A stretch of DNA of 64,000 nt from assembly GCA_039545315.1 (NCBI GenBank), contig BCIM01000006.1, positions 744,001-808,000 on the forward strand, written 5' to 3'. The DNA is from Kondoa malvinella (taxonomy: Eukaryota; Basidiomycota; Agaricostilbomycetes; Agaricostilbales; Kondoaceae). The notes below the pieces were generated by a model that was not told the origin of the DNA, did not search any database, and was given only the letters and a program-made list of their open reading frames with translations. This document shows positions 1 to 11,512 of the stretch, piece after piece; position 1 is the first letter of the stretch; every line of letters starts with the position of its first letter. The translations under genes and the position numbers were made by a program.

Positions 1-1400
1 CTCCTACTTCTGGGCAGCTCTTTACTGTCCATCGGTCCTCATCTTCCGCTAGTCTTCATCAGTCTCTTCCAGCTGGGGCTTTCTAGCGGCTACTTTGAGT
101 CGATACTCTGCACTTTGGCTTATCACAACTTTTCGGCTGAAGGGTTCACTGCTTCATTTGGTCTCGCCACGATCGGCGAGATACCTCTTCCATGGATGTG
201 AGTGCCAGACGCTTCTTGTCGTTACATAGAGCTGATACCGACTCAGAATGATGCTCTTCATTCACCAAAATTGGCCATGGCATGTAAGCTAAAACGCGAC
301 CTAGACTGCATTGATTTGAAAGAACACTCGTAGCAATACTTCTGGCTTCTAGTAGATGGCTCAATGATTGTGCTGGCATATCAGTGGCTCGTTCTGCCTC
401 ATGCCCAATCTGCAATGACGCAGCAAGCACAACACAGTAAGCTGCCTCGATCGATTGAGTCTCGTGCTAACAAATGTCTCAGTCCGGAAGAGTACATCGA
501 TCACAGAGCAATTTGTCAGCCTGGTGCGCTTGCCAGCTGTCAGGATTTGCACGTTTGCGCTCTTTCTTGGCGTAAGCATACGATTCAGCTCTACGACAGC
601 TTGCTCATACGCTCGAACAGGATGCCTTCTCAGTCCTCCTGATCACCTGGCTGCCAATGTACTTGATGAACATCAAGTATGCCGAGCCAACGCATGTCTA
701 CTTTTATCATCTCGCCTTGTAAGCTCAATTCCATCCTTCCTAGCAGCTTTCCGACCCATCTGCAGTACTGTAGGAACAGCTCTAGCAAGGATCATTCCAT
801 TCATCAATTGGAAGTTGTGTTCCCGCTTTCGACCCTTCAACCCCCTGCTAACGCGACTGCTAACGAAGCTATCCCTCTCTACTAACGAGCTTCAACGTCC
901 ACTTTTTTCCGCTATCGGTATCAGCACATTCCTGGCACTTGTATGGATCTTCAACAACGAAACCCTCAACGTCTGCTGTCTATTCAGCATCGGTTATTTA
1001 TGGGTGAGCCATTTTCTCTAGTATCGGCCACAGGCTGAATCTTACAGGGTCCAATCAAACCTTTCATCCTTACGAACGCTGCTGCACAAGCAGACGAAAG
1101 TCAGCGCATGACGCTCTTCAGTATGCTCTTAGCTTCAGGTAAGTCTCCTACGAGGCCGCAGCATCTAGTCTGATATATCATATAGGCTCTATTGGTGGCC
1201 TAGCAGGTCCATACCTATTCAGCATACTCATCGATTACACAACTCTTTCGCTCCTACCACTCGCTTGCATGCTCCTCCTGCTACTCCAAGGCGTCTTCTG
1301 CTTACTCATGCCTGCTCGACGTGCCGAAGATGAAGAGCATGTACCTAAGAGAATGCAGGAGAAGAGGCTTGACCCTGAGCATGGTCTCGGATGTCCATGA
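1..1400 (+). CDS. MFS-type transporter, 3' part (5' end outside window)
   Basis: The frame is open from base 1 and runs through several exons to a TGA at 1398-1400. It encodes strongly hydrophobic segments typical of a major facilitator transporter. A visible signature is the helix DAFSVLLITWLPMYLMN near 602-660. A loop and further helices follow, then a late helix pair around SIGGLAGPYLFSILIDYTT. The C-terminus is short, charged and cytosolic (about 30 residues, KRMQEKR). Introns seen by eye include 199 onward (gtgagt donor), about 571-619, a 47-base one at about 709-755, 1009-1048 and about 1138-1185. The substrate cannot be told. It could also belong to another multi-helix carrier family, but the length and helix pattern favour MFS. 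The gene is convergent with the next membrane-protein gene. Confidence 0.7.
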
Positions 1401-1619
1401 TAATCAAATGCGGATAATAGACTATGAATGCATGAAAGAACTTTCGAAATGCTCTGTACAAACTAATGCTCTGCACAATATACTTCAAGACTGGACAAAA
1501 AATTCGAAAGGATTTCCTTCTTTTGACTATACATGAATGCCGTGTTTTTCGTTTAAAATGTCGTTTAAATGTTTCGTTAATGGTTAAAGACCAGCTTGTA
1601 AAGAGGTTGAGGTTGAGTA

Positions 1620-2748
1620 TCACACGATCTTTTCAGGATCTCCTGGTTGAGTCATGTTGGCTTTCTGTTCAGCGGCTTCTTCGAGCGAGAGTTGGTGTTC
1701 AATCATGCTGACTCTATACCGAAGGTTGTCGGACCAGTTGAGCGCTACACCGACGAGAGCGAGAGCAATGGCGAAGGTCAAGACGGCGGCGTTGAATGCT
1801 GGTGGCCATTGAGAGCTGTGAGAGGAATAAGCAAAGCGAACTTGCTACCGAAGCAGGTTTGGTACTTACTGTTCTCCCGTAACCCATCCAGCAAAGAGGT
1901 CTACCCAAAACGTCAGAATATAGAATGAAGCGCAAGAGACAAAGCACTCACTACCAAGAGCTGGCGAAAAGCAGCCTAAAGCAACCATAGCCCGGTATTC
2001 ACGCTTGATGAGCGGCACTGATCCATACACGAGTTCGCAATAGGCAGTAAAGTTGGGTAGAGAGATGGACATCTGCTCATCTCATGAGCTATTTTATTGG
2101 ATAACATCGAAACAGAGCCTACCAGACCGGTACCGAACATGAGAGGAATGTACGAGAGACGAATCTTGCCAACTTCGCCATGTTCAGCAGTCGAGACGAG
2201 CCATTGGTTTATCGCATAACCCAGACCGATCAAGCATGCTCCAGAGATGGAAATGACTCTGATCGATCATCAAGACAAGTCAGAATATAGCCGGAAGAAT
2301 GACAGAGACCCACTTGAATATAAGACCCCGCTTTCTGTTGACTTGGGACGCGGCAGCTCCGAAACCCAAAGCAGCAGCAATACAACCCAATAACCCAATA
2401 GTGGCCAATACTATTCCGACGATGAAAGTTGTTCGATTGCCGTCATAATGACCCTTGATTGCTAGCGAGACGCTGAAACCAAGCACGAGTTTACCGCTGC
2501 ATAAGGACAAATCAGCTCTAGTGATATACAGACAGATATAGCAAGAGTACTCACGCGCTTGAGCAGATATAAAAGAAAGGGACTCTCCATGATGATTTAT
2601 CGCGGCTGGCACGAAGGAGCTTGGCCATGTGGATTTGCTCTGGTGTTAAAGAAGAGTAAGGCGTGAGCGTTTCAGAAGATGAGATGGATTCCAGGCTGAT
2701 AGAAGACTGCGTGAGGTCGCCTGCTTGTTCTTGTGATGTTGATGCCAT
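1620..2748 (-). CDS. Multi-pass membrane protein of unknown function
   Basis: The start is the ATG at 2748 (MASTSQEQ). A Ser/Thr-rich cytosolic head of about 55 residues precedes the first helix (RVPFFYICSSA, then GKLVLGFSVSLAI). Later exons encode further helices: TFIVGIVLATIGLLGCIAAA, ISISGACLIGLGYAINQW, IRLSYIPLMFGTGLVGS and FNAAVLTFAIALALVGVALNW. The protein ends in a charged helix (SMIEHQLSLEEAAEQ) and stops at 1620. At least four introns are needed; a clear one has its donor after ICSSA. I see about six to seven membrane spans and no cofactor or transport motif, so no function is assigned. The exon 2 to exon 3 join near 2240-2300 is uncertain. The gene is convergent with the MFS gene upstream in the window. 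Confidence 0.55.
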
Positions 2749-3794
2749 TTTGACTTGGGAGATATTTCTTCGAAGTAGACAAGTGGTTGGAAAGGAAAGA
2801 AGAGATGGAAACGAGCGACTAAGAGTAGGGCTGGCACCCCTCAGGAGTCAGCAGGCGCCAAGTGAGCCGGTCAAGACGACACAAAGGAGGTTCGAAGTGT
2901 TCTTCCAATGTGTTCGCAACTTCGAAATTACGCGAGAACGAGTTGGGGACTCGTGTATTGTGTCAAAGAGCTTGCTTGTCTATAACGTGTGCTGTTGTAA
3001 AAGAGCGTATAGTGTAGTGTAGTGTTGTTTTGTTGTGATGACGGTTCTTGACTGACCAACGTTGTCGCCGAAAGCGCCAGTCAGGTAAGCTTGGCATCTC
3101 TTTAAGCTTCTCTCAAAGCAAAACATGTACTATTCTGCCTTGGCTACCTCCTGATCTGATATTTACTGTGTGATATGTCCATTGCTTACAAGGATGCCTT
3201 TATAATCACATCGGAGGCTTGTCCATCATGTTGTTTCTGCCGGAAATTAGGAGACGACACGAGTGTATCGAAGCTCAGTAGGGGACATTGCCAGCTGATC
3301 GAGCGTATGAAGAGTGTTTGTTGTTACGATGTAGTGATAGATCGTGCGATGTTTCTGCAGAACCGCAGCCAACTGGCGGAAGATGGATGAGAGGCAGAGG
3401 GAGAATGGGATGAGCAGAGTGCATAGCTTAGTCGAGAGACGCCGTCGACAACTCAAGACAAAGAGAGAATAGACATTGAAAGGAGAGTGCCCAGCAAAAG
3501 AAGTAGACAGAAGTGCCAACGCTCCACTCTGAAACGCGACCAGTCCAGAGCAGCCGCGACCCGTCAATGCGAGTGCATCAGAAGGAATAGCGGGATCAAT
3601 CCAGGCAAAGAGCCTTTGGCCTGACGATCTTCTACCTTCGAGAGCAAATGATACCTCTGCATCGCAGCAAGGCAACATGCAGCAACAGAAGATGCTAAAG
3701 AGAAGCGAATATCGAGAGAAAAGAGAGTGTGAATGGTGATGGTGCTTCCAATCCGAATGCAAATACAACCCTCTTCGATTCCTGCTTGCGCGAT
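2749..3794. other. Intergenic stretch without a convincing gene
   Basis: This 1 kb lies between the start of the membrane-protein gene (minus) and the 3' end of HSP10 (minus). It should hold the membrane-protein promoter and the HSP10 3' UTR and terminator. A minus-strand frame of about 145 residues from an internal ATG is open here, with a hydrophobic cysteine-rich start (MLPCCDAEV). It shows no family signature and its upstream part overlaps the last HSP10 exon in another frame. Confidence 0.5.
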
Positions 3795-4279
3795 CTATTC
3801 CGATAGCTTGGCGAGGATTTCGCTGTCCTGTCGGTAACAACAATGCCTGAGCGCAAGATTGCGCAAAAGCACTTTGGACTGACCCTGAACATGTGGTATT
3901 CCTGTAAGCGTAGCACCATCATCAGCTTCTATGCAGCGGAAAAGGAGTGTGCCAAGCTCACATCATCTCCAACTTTAAGTGTAGTACCACCAAACTGCGG
4001 CAAGAGCACTTTATCGCCCGTCTGCACGCTAACAGCTATACTGTCTCCCTTTTTGTTCTTTAATCCAGGACCAGTAGCGAGAACCATAGCTTCTGTTGGT
4101 GTTGATGAAGCATTGCTTGTAGAAGGTAAGAAGATGCCGCTAGCCGTTTTCTACTTTCTGCGTTAGGCTGCTGGACTTGTATGCGCGATATTATGGGCAA
4201 AGCAACGCACTTCTACTGGTTTAACTTTTTGCACTAGGATCCTGTCCAATAGAGGTACGACGGCCTGTTCAATGTGCAT
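3795..4279 (-). CDS. HSP10: Mitochondrial 10 kDa chaperonin (Hsp10, GroES family)
   Basis: Hsp10 is the lid co-chaperonin of Hsp60 in the mitochondrial matrix. Four exons join into a protein of about 102 residues, the usual family size. The N-terminal strand is VVPLLDRILVQKVKP. A GIFLPSTS segment corresponds to the mobile loop region. The core GDKVLLPQFGGTTLKVGDD follows, and the end is EYHMFRDSEILAKLSE. Introns lie at about 4164-4209 (gtgcgt donor), after VGDD (gtgagc donor) and before DSEILAKL (acceptor ccgacag). The last exon is only 33 bases including the stop, so a simple ORF search misses it. The ATG at 4279 (MHIEQA) gives the expected length. An upstream non-AUG or extra-exon start (SIRNIK near 4320) cannot be excluded. 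The gene is divergent from HSP60 with a shared heat shock element between them. Confidence 0.9.
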
Positions 4280-4442
4280 CAGCTGTATGCCTCTGTCATG
4301 TCTAAAGGGCTCCACCTTGATATTTCTGATTGAAAGTGCCTGAGTCAATCGCACGCATCAGCCTTGTGAGCTGTCAGACCCTCTTGTGTACATTGCTACT
4401 CACCATTATTTGCTATTCTTTGGCTGTTGCAAATCAACGTGG

Positions 4443-4455
4443 GAAAGTTCTGGAA
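4443..4455. promoter_or_regulatory. Heat shock element between HSP10 and HSP60
   Basis: The sequence GAAAGTTCTGGAA is a perfect three-unit inverted repeat of nGAAn (GAA-2-TTC-2-GAA), the binding site of trimeric Hsf1. It sits 163 bases upstream of the HSP10 ATG and 79 bases upstream of the HSP60 ATG, inside their divergent 255-base intergenic region, so it can serve both genes. The site is seen directly; binding and induction are inferred. Confidence 0.85.
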
Positions 4456-4534
4456 AGCCGAGTCGCTCCTTTGCTTGCGATGATCGATATTTTTTTGCAG
4501 AAGACGGAAATCTCTCCTGCTGCATCCACGACCC

Positions 4535-6659
4535 ATGTACTCTCAATTGGCTAAAAGAGCATCTCGCTCAGCTGTCCCATCAAGGACAGGCACAGTAGCC
4601 AGCGTCCGCTACGCACACAAGGTGAGCAACTCGGTGAACAAAAATGTTTAAAGCATGCCACTGACTCGTCTATTCGCGCGAGCAGGAAGTCAAATTCAGC
4701 AACGATGCGTGAGTCTGCAATACTTGCGATCTTCAAGGCGGCTCGCTCATGCGCATATCTGTGGCAGACGTGCTGCTATGCTTGCTGGTGTCGACATTTT
4801 GGCCAAATCAGTCTCTGTTACCCTAGGACCAAAGGGAAGAAACGTCATCATTGAACAGGTGCGCACTGTCGTCTGCTAGCTGTCTATCTCCAGCTAAACG
4901 CGATGGTTGCGTACAGCCGTATGGAGGACCGAAAATCACAAAGGACGGTGTGACAGTAGCAAAAGCCATTAACCTACAGGACAAGTTCCAGAACCTAGGA
5001 GCCAGGTAATGTCATTCTTCCGCTGTCTTGATCACAGCTAACGAAAGAAATAGACTCGTAACGGACGTCGCAAACAAGACCAACGAAGTAGCTGGTGATG
5101 GTACTACCACAGCAACAGTCTTGACTCGCGCTATCTACTCTGAGGGTGTCAAGAACGTCGCTGCCGGTTGCTCGCCAATGGATCTTCGCAGAGGATCACA
5201 ACAGGCCGTAGAGTGAGTCTGTTTATCCTACCTTTCGTTCGTGTTGCTTATGCGTGTGTAGCGCCGTGATTAAATTCCTAGACGAAAACAAGCGCTCCAT
5301 TACTACTTCGGCTGAAATTGCTCAAGTAGCAACAATATCAGCTAACGGAGATGCGCACGTTGGTGCTATGATTGCGCAAGCTATGGAAAAAGTCGGGAAA
5401 GAAGGTGTCATCACTGTGAAAGAGGGCAAGACGATCGAAGATGAGATTGAAATTACCGAAGGAATGAAGTTTGACCGGGGTTACATTTCGTGCGTTTCTA
5501 TCAGCCTTTTCACTTTTGCGAACGCAACTGACTGATATCTGCAGACCATACTTTGTCACCGACGTCAAATCACAAAAGGTTGAATACGAGAAACCTTTGA
5601 TCCTGCTATCTGAAAAGAAGATTTCCCTCCTACAAGACATTCTACCTTCGCTCGAAGCAGCAGCACAACAGAGACGTCCCCTTCTCATCATTGCAGAAGA
5701 CGTAGACGGTGAAGCTCTCGCTGCATGCATTCTAAACAAGCTTCGTGGTCAACTTCAAGTCACCGCTGTCAAAGCACCTGGATTCGGCGACAACAGGAAA
5801 TCCATCCTGGGCGATTTGGCCATCTTGACTGGCGGAACAGTCTTTACCGATGAACTCGACATCAAGCTTGAGAAAGCTACACCTGATCTACTTGGTTCCG
5901 TTGGTGCTGTTACAATCACCAAAGACGACACTGTCCTACTCAACGGTGAAGGCACAAAGAGTTTGATCAATGAGCGATGCGAGCAGATCAGAAGCATGAT
6001 TTCAGACAAGACCACTAGCGATTATGACAAGACCAAGTTGCAAGAGCGTTTGGCTAAGTTGAGCGGTGGTGTCGCTGTGATTAAAGTTGGTGGTTCAAGT
6101 GAAGTTGAAGTTGGCGAGAAGAAGGATCGATTCGATGATGCTTTGAACGCTACGAGGGCCGCTGTGGAAGAAGGTATCGTACCTGGTGGTGGTGTTGCCC
6201 TTCTCAAGGTCAGTTCCAGTTCTGCATTGATGCGGATTGAAGTTCTCATAATCTGCATTAAAGGCATCCCGAGTATTAAGCGGCATGACCGGAGCCAACT
6301 TTGACCAAAATCTTGGTATCTCCATCATCCGCTCAGCACTCACCAGACCAGCACGGACGATCGTTGAGAACGCAGGCGAAGAAGGTTCCGTTGTCGTTGG
6401 CAAACTTCTAGATCAACATGGAGAAAACTTCCACATGGGCTACAATGCGCAAACAGGCGAATACGTCGACATGATAGCTGCTGGTATCCTGGACCCGCTC
6501 AAGGTTGTCAAGACTGCACTTATGGACTCGACTGGTGTCGCTTCCCTTCTTTTCACTACTGAAGCTGCAATCGTCGAAGCTGAAGTTCCTCAACCTTCAG
6601 GCGGAGGAGGAGGTATGCCACCTGGAGGAATGGGCGGCATGGGTGGAATGGGCTTCTAA
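4535..6659 (+). CDS. HSP60: Mitochondrial chaperonin Hsp60 (GroEL family)
   Basis: Hsp60 is the matrix chaperonin that folds imported proteins together with Hsp10. Exon 1 (4535-4621) encodes a mitochondrial presequence rich in Arg, Ser and Ala ([19 protein letters not shown]) ending RYAHK. Exon 2 (4686-4708) carries EVKFSND. The body then follows the family closely: [19 protein letters not shown], the ATP-site [20 protein letters not shown], then the apical domain, and finally [14 protein letters not shown]. The C-terminus is a Gly-Met tail ([11 protein letters not shown]), as in other mitochondrial Hsp60s. Introns have gtgagc, gtgagt, gtgcgc and gtcagt donors; the last one joins LLK to [10 protein letters not shown]. 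The estimated length of about 575 residues is normal. No key residue is visibly missing. Heat regulation is suggested by the element at 4443-4455. Confidence 0.97.
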
Positions 6660-6900
6660 GCGATGGGAGAAGAAGAAAAGGGGATGGTCGTAATCTCAAC
6701 ATATTTGTATCATTATTCGAATGGAACATCACGCATCACAGCTCCCGTGTCCGTAATCATATGACAGGTGTGCTTCATGGCATTGCATCATTATGCGAAA
6801 GAACATCTAACGCCCCCAAATAAATTGTTCGTACATCTCGATTCAACATCAGACAAGACCATCCATACACTGATTTTCCTGCAATCATTTTCCATCCCTC

Positions 6901-9900
6901 TCATGCATGCTGTTGCTGCAACGGTGCCGGGAAAGGCATTCCATTCGAGAATGGCGGATTGCCCGGGAAAGGTTGTTGTTGCTGCTGCTGCTGAGACCCT
7001 TGACTTTGCAACCGAGGTGATCGCTTCGTCGGACTTCGCGTATTGACATTCATGAGCGCTTCGTTGTTTGCCATAGCAGAAGATGGTCTCGATTGAGTCG
7101 GGAGATGAGCTGGTGCCATCGATGGTGAGCCGTGATTTGAGCTGACGCTTGGCGCTCGCTGCAGACCTTGTTGCATCATCATGGGAGAAGAGGCTGGAGG
7201 TGGAAGAGCGAAAGAAGGAGTAGCCATCCTCATCGGCAGACCATTGGCGGGATGCATCATCGGCGAGCTGTGCTGACCATTCATTTGCTGCGCTTGTCGA
7301 GCTGCAGCGAGTTGCATAGCAGCTTGATTCATCAATTGCTGCTGCTGCATCTGATTGTGAGATCCGCCGTTCTGCTGAGCTTGAGCAGCGAGGTGCATCT
7401 GAAGGTTTTGCAAAGTAGCAGCATCCATCTTCTGATTACCCATGAGCCCTTTCACAGCAGCGATGTTGGCAGGCCATTGCTGAGGCACATTCATCGGCAT
7501 ATTGTTTGGGCCCAATGAGGAGATTGAACCATGTCGACGAAGTGCAGGACCACCATTGGGCATCTGCTGTGGAAGCGACATTGGTGTTCCATTCGGCGAG
7601 CCTCGAGCCATTGCCTGGGTCTGAGCGACCTGCTGAGCGTGATTCGCGGCAGCCATCATCTGACCAACCACAGCCGCGTTCTGGTTGTTGGGCATCGGCA
7701 TTCCATTCTGACCTTGAGATGAAGGAGGCTGCTGAGCTTGCTGGGGCTGACCATGCTGCATCTGCTGCTGTTGCTGTTGCATTGGGAGATTTGGCATATT
7801 GGGAGCTGGCATAGGTTTGACGGGAAGCTTGCCAACGACAGTGGTAGGTGGAAGCTTCTCTGGCTCGCGCGAGACCCATCGAATCGCTTCGTCGAGATAT
7901 AGCGAGCTTGGTTGCCACGAATCCGAGTCACCACCGCGTAGCAGGTCCAACCGGTTGCTCATGTAAGGCGTATCAAAGTCGTCGATATACTGCTGCGAAT
8001 TGGCGCCAGGGAGTTCAGAAGTATCGGTATCGAATTTCCAAAGTGACTGAAGCCGAGCCCTTCGTTCCGGATCTTCGTCCATGCTAAATCGTGTCGTGGA
8101 TGTGGACCGATCGAGCAGTATTCTGCCGCCTCTACCAATACGCTTTCGAAAGCTGGGTTGGACGCCTCCCTGCGCATGCACGTGAGCACTCGCAAAAGCC
8201 CATAGTTCGCTACGAGTGCCATCTGTTGCCACGATAGGAACAGACTCTGGTGCTCGCCAATATCGAGCAGGCGCAGACAGTGGTGGAGGCAAATAGGCGC
8301 CATCTGTAAAGTCGTCCCATTCCCGATCGGCTTCTCGCTTCTTGGTAAGATCGCGCTCGATGCGTTGGTTGATATGCTGAGTCCGGTCTTTGTAAGGCTG
8401 AATAGGATCCGCGACAGGAGCAGTCGCAGGTATAGTATGCTCTCGATTGGCTTGAGGAATACGCAAGGGAACTTTGAGCGATCTGTAGACCGATGTCAGC
8501 GCTTAACAAGCATAATGATCTTCAGAACGTACCCAGTGCTGGCAGCCAGCACATTCTCGTCATAAGTCTTGCGCCTCTTCTCTCGTCGACCGATAAGAAT
8601 ATCCTCATCACCATCCTTCTCGCCTAATTTTCGCTTCAAATCACGCACTTGCACTCGCCCTTCAAAGACTTGCTGTTCAGCCAAAAAATCTTCCCGCTTC
8701 AACCGCTCTCGCTCAAGCACTTGCACCAGCAGATCTCTGGCAGCGGTCAGATCAGTGTTTAGTCTTGCAAGGCGTTCAAGGTTCTGCGAATCCGTCCGCC
8801 TTGTTTTCCGCACGTTCTTCAGCTCTCGTCGCCTGAAGCACACATAAGGATTGTCTTCAGTCTCATCGTACTGTTACAGAGGTCAGCTGGACTCTAAGAT
8901 GACAGGTAAAGGGCTCACATCGAGCTGGGGAGTAATAATTTTTCCACCTCGCTTTATTCGTCGTTCCTTCCAATGTGTATACACTATTTTTGCAAAAATC
9001 TTGAGAGAAGAGAGTTGGCTATATTCTGAAGAGGAGAAAGTTGGCTCGAGGTCGGCAAAGGTAGGAAAGCGGGACATGTCCTAAAACATCGTTAGCGCAA
9101 CGAAAGGGAGAGAGTGATCGATTGCGCTCACAAGCCGAAGAAGAGGTAGCCGCTCTTCTGTGACCTTTTCAAAGTGATCCATGATCATTTCGAACTGGAG
9201 CTCAGTAAGGGCTGAAGTCGGTGGACCGCTTTTCTTCTTTGGGGACTGTCTTGAATTCCGAGCGTCACGTTCTTGCTGTGCCGCAGCGGCCTTGTTCGAG
9301 TCCGCATTAGCCAAGGTATCCGCATTGAACTTTTCGAGCCATTCTTCATCCTCTTCGTCCATGTTGTAGGCCACACCCGAGGTATCTTCGACCGTGTCGC
9401 TGAAGCGGATAAAAGTGACTGGCTCGCTGCTGGGACGTGGCCGATACAGTTGCTCCCAGTCAGCAACATGACCGGTCGCGTCTGGCGTGGGAATGAAAGC
9501 CGCTGCTGGTTTGGCACCACCTCGAGAAGGAGAAGCACGAGAGGTGTAGGAAGCTGCAGAGGCAGAGATGACGTTTTGCAAGTGGACTTCCTGGACACGA
9601 TGAAGAGCTTGTCAGTGGGTTCAAGTCAATGGCAAGCAAGATTCAGGCTTACGCTCTCTTCTTCCTTGTCGACACCGGTCTCGACTCGCATGCGATCCTT
9701 CTCCTGGTTGTCTGTGTCGACAACGACGCCATCGGCTCCTTGAGAGAAGTCATCTTCTTCGAGAGCATCAAGGACACCAGTGCGGATGGGGATGCGAGTC
9801 TTGAAGTTGATCTTTCGATTGCGAAATCGACTCTAAAGAAACGAGACGCGTCAGATGTTGGGCCTAGCATCTATAGGAACCGTATCTCACGACTTTTGGC

Positions 9901-9902
9901 AT
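6901..9902 (-). CDS. EPL1: Enhancer of polycomb-like protein Epl1 (NuA4 subunit)
   Basis: Epl1 is the scaffold that ties the Esa1 catalytic module into the NuA4 histone acetyltransferase in the nucleus. Exon 1 is only about 12 bases (ATGCCAAAAGTC); splicing continues into SRFRNRKINFKTRIPI, the conserved EPcA start. The EPcA hallmarks follow: FIRFSDTVEDTSGVAYNMDE and EDEEWLEKFN. Then comes CFRRRELKNVRKTRRTD, followed by a predicted coiled coil (LNTDLTAARDLLVQVLERER) and a basic stretch ending RREKRRK. The C-terminal third (6901 to about 7800) is low complexity, rich in Gln, Met, Pro and Asn with several CAG/CAA runs. The stop is at 6901. The size, roughly 900 residues, fits the family. The gene is convergent with HSP60, leaving 241 bases for both terminators. 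Confidence 0.93.
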
Positions 9903-11512
9903 TGCCCTCTATGCATGAAGCGGGTACAAGTGTCGATGTTGCCCTTCGAAGTTGAAGGTCACACCAAGCCTATCGGGGAGAAAGAACCGTGTAAGTATAT
10001 ATTATAGAAAGCGCTCTATCGAATGAGATAGGTCAGAGCAGCCAGAGGGCATTTTTAGGTGCCCGTGTTTTTTGGGCTGACGAAGACATGTTCGGATGGT
10101 CCAGATAAGGCAATTTTGATACGAGAGCGGGCTAGAGAGAGCGGATGGGACTCACACAGTACTTCCACTGCTTTAAGAGACCCTGCAGAGACTCTTGCGA
10201 CGATTATTCGTTAGGGGGCCGCGCAATCCGGTGAAAAGTTTGCTCGAGACCGCGCTTTTCGTTCTGGTGACTTGAAATTTGGATGGAGCACCCACACGCC
10301 TAGCTAAAGGGTGTTGTGCTATGCCTTAAGCCGATCTGAGAGATTTGTCGATGAGCCTTTTTTGTGGCGACAAGCGAATTTTGCCGCGCGAAGTTCGTTC
10401 GAAAGGACCAAGGCCTGAAGTTTCGAGGTTGTCTAAACGAGTCTGGCTGAAGATGCGCTAGACGTGCTCTGTGCTGTCTACAAACGCTGCAAAAAGCTAC
10501 AACAATCGCCCCGAGGTCTTGAAAATCATTAACGACCTTTATCTTACCCCACCATTCAAAGCAATTACGTCGGTCACATTTTCTGAACCGCTGCCAAACC
10601 GCTGCCAGCGTAGTCTGCTGGTGTTGCCCAAGTGTTCAGGTGTCAATTTGTCTCTCTTCAGGTCTCGACCGGTCGGTAAAGCGTCAGAGACCATTTCGAG
10701 CAACCTTGAATGTCGTAGATTCTGGCATACAGAGTCTTGCCAGTGTGTCTGTAGGAGTATCTTTCGCATTCACAGCCTTTCCGAGCAGTTTCCTCTTTCT
10801 TCCGGCTCGTGCTTGGTTGTTGCCACATTTTTTGACGTCGTGAATGCATCGCTGGCTTTCACAGACTTGATCCTTACATCCCCATTCGGTTTGTTGAAGT
10901 GGTTCGATACTGTTCGGTCCATCTTTTGTCTGCACCTTCTTGATAGTGCTGCGGCTTCAGCCGACATCAAAGTCGGGATGCAGAAGGTACCTGCTGTTCT
11001 ACCTGTTGGCAGTATCCTTCCTTCCGATAATCAGGCCTCTCTGTTTGCTTTGTACACGAAATGGGCGACTTGATCTGGCAAAGATTCTGCTTTGGCGAGA
11101 ACGAAGTATGGAAGGATCGCCGTTGGCCTAATGTCGGTTTGAGCAGCGGGAAAAATGCAAGTGCAATTGTACAATCTGCATTGCAATATACTCTAGCCGC
11201 GCCTCACTGTCCAAAACCCTGCATAAGGGTACCATTCAGCATAAGGGTATCTTCATTAATCTGTGTGTAATTCTTAGATGTAGGTGTGTTGCCATCGCCA
11301 GCGACCGAGTCCGCCTCTCCGGAAACACCAACCGACCTTTGGCCCCAACCTATCAGAACCCTGGCAGCACAGACATTCCCCTTCAATCGTGCGTGCTGTC
11401 TCCGATGACCGTCGTTTTCTTCAAGCAAATCATGTTGTCGCTGATGCCTGAATATCACCTTGCAAACCCGCCAATCAACCTTTGGCCTTAGAACCAAACC
11501 CTGCGAATACAG
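9903..11512. other. Long intergenic stretch without a supported gene
   Basis: These 1.6 kb hold the EPL1 promoter on the right of the gene and the 3' flank of the F-box-like gene. A plus-strand frame of about 200 codons (10471-11073) and two shifted minus-strand frames (10540-10970) are open but lack introns, start context or a recognised domain. One minus-strand piece (NHFNKPNGDVRIKSVKASDAF) faintly resembles the start of a BTB domain and breaks after about 65 residues. It could be a decayed gene. I do not assign a function. Confidence 0.4.

Noticed and set aside
709..736. A 28-base intron in the MFS gene
   Set aside because: A later acceptor (tctgcag, about 755) gives a normal 47-base intron and a better frame (FTVGTALARIIPF).
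3247..3843. A 198-codon minus-strand open frame
   Set aside because: It overlaps the last HSP10 exon in another frame and shows no domain, intron or start context.
10471..11073. A 200-codon plus-strand open frame
   Set aside because: No domain or splice structure; composition looks like translated non-coding DNA.
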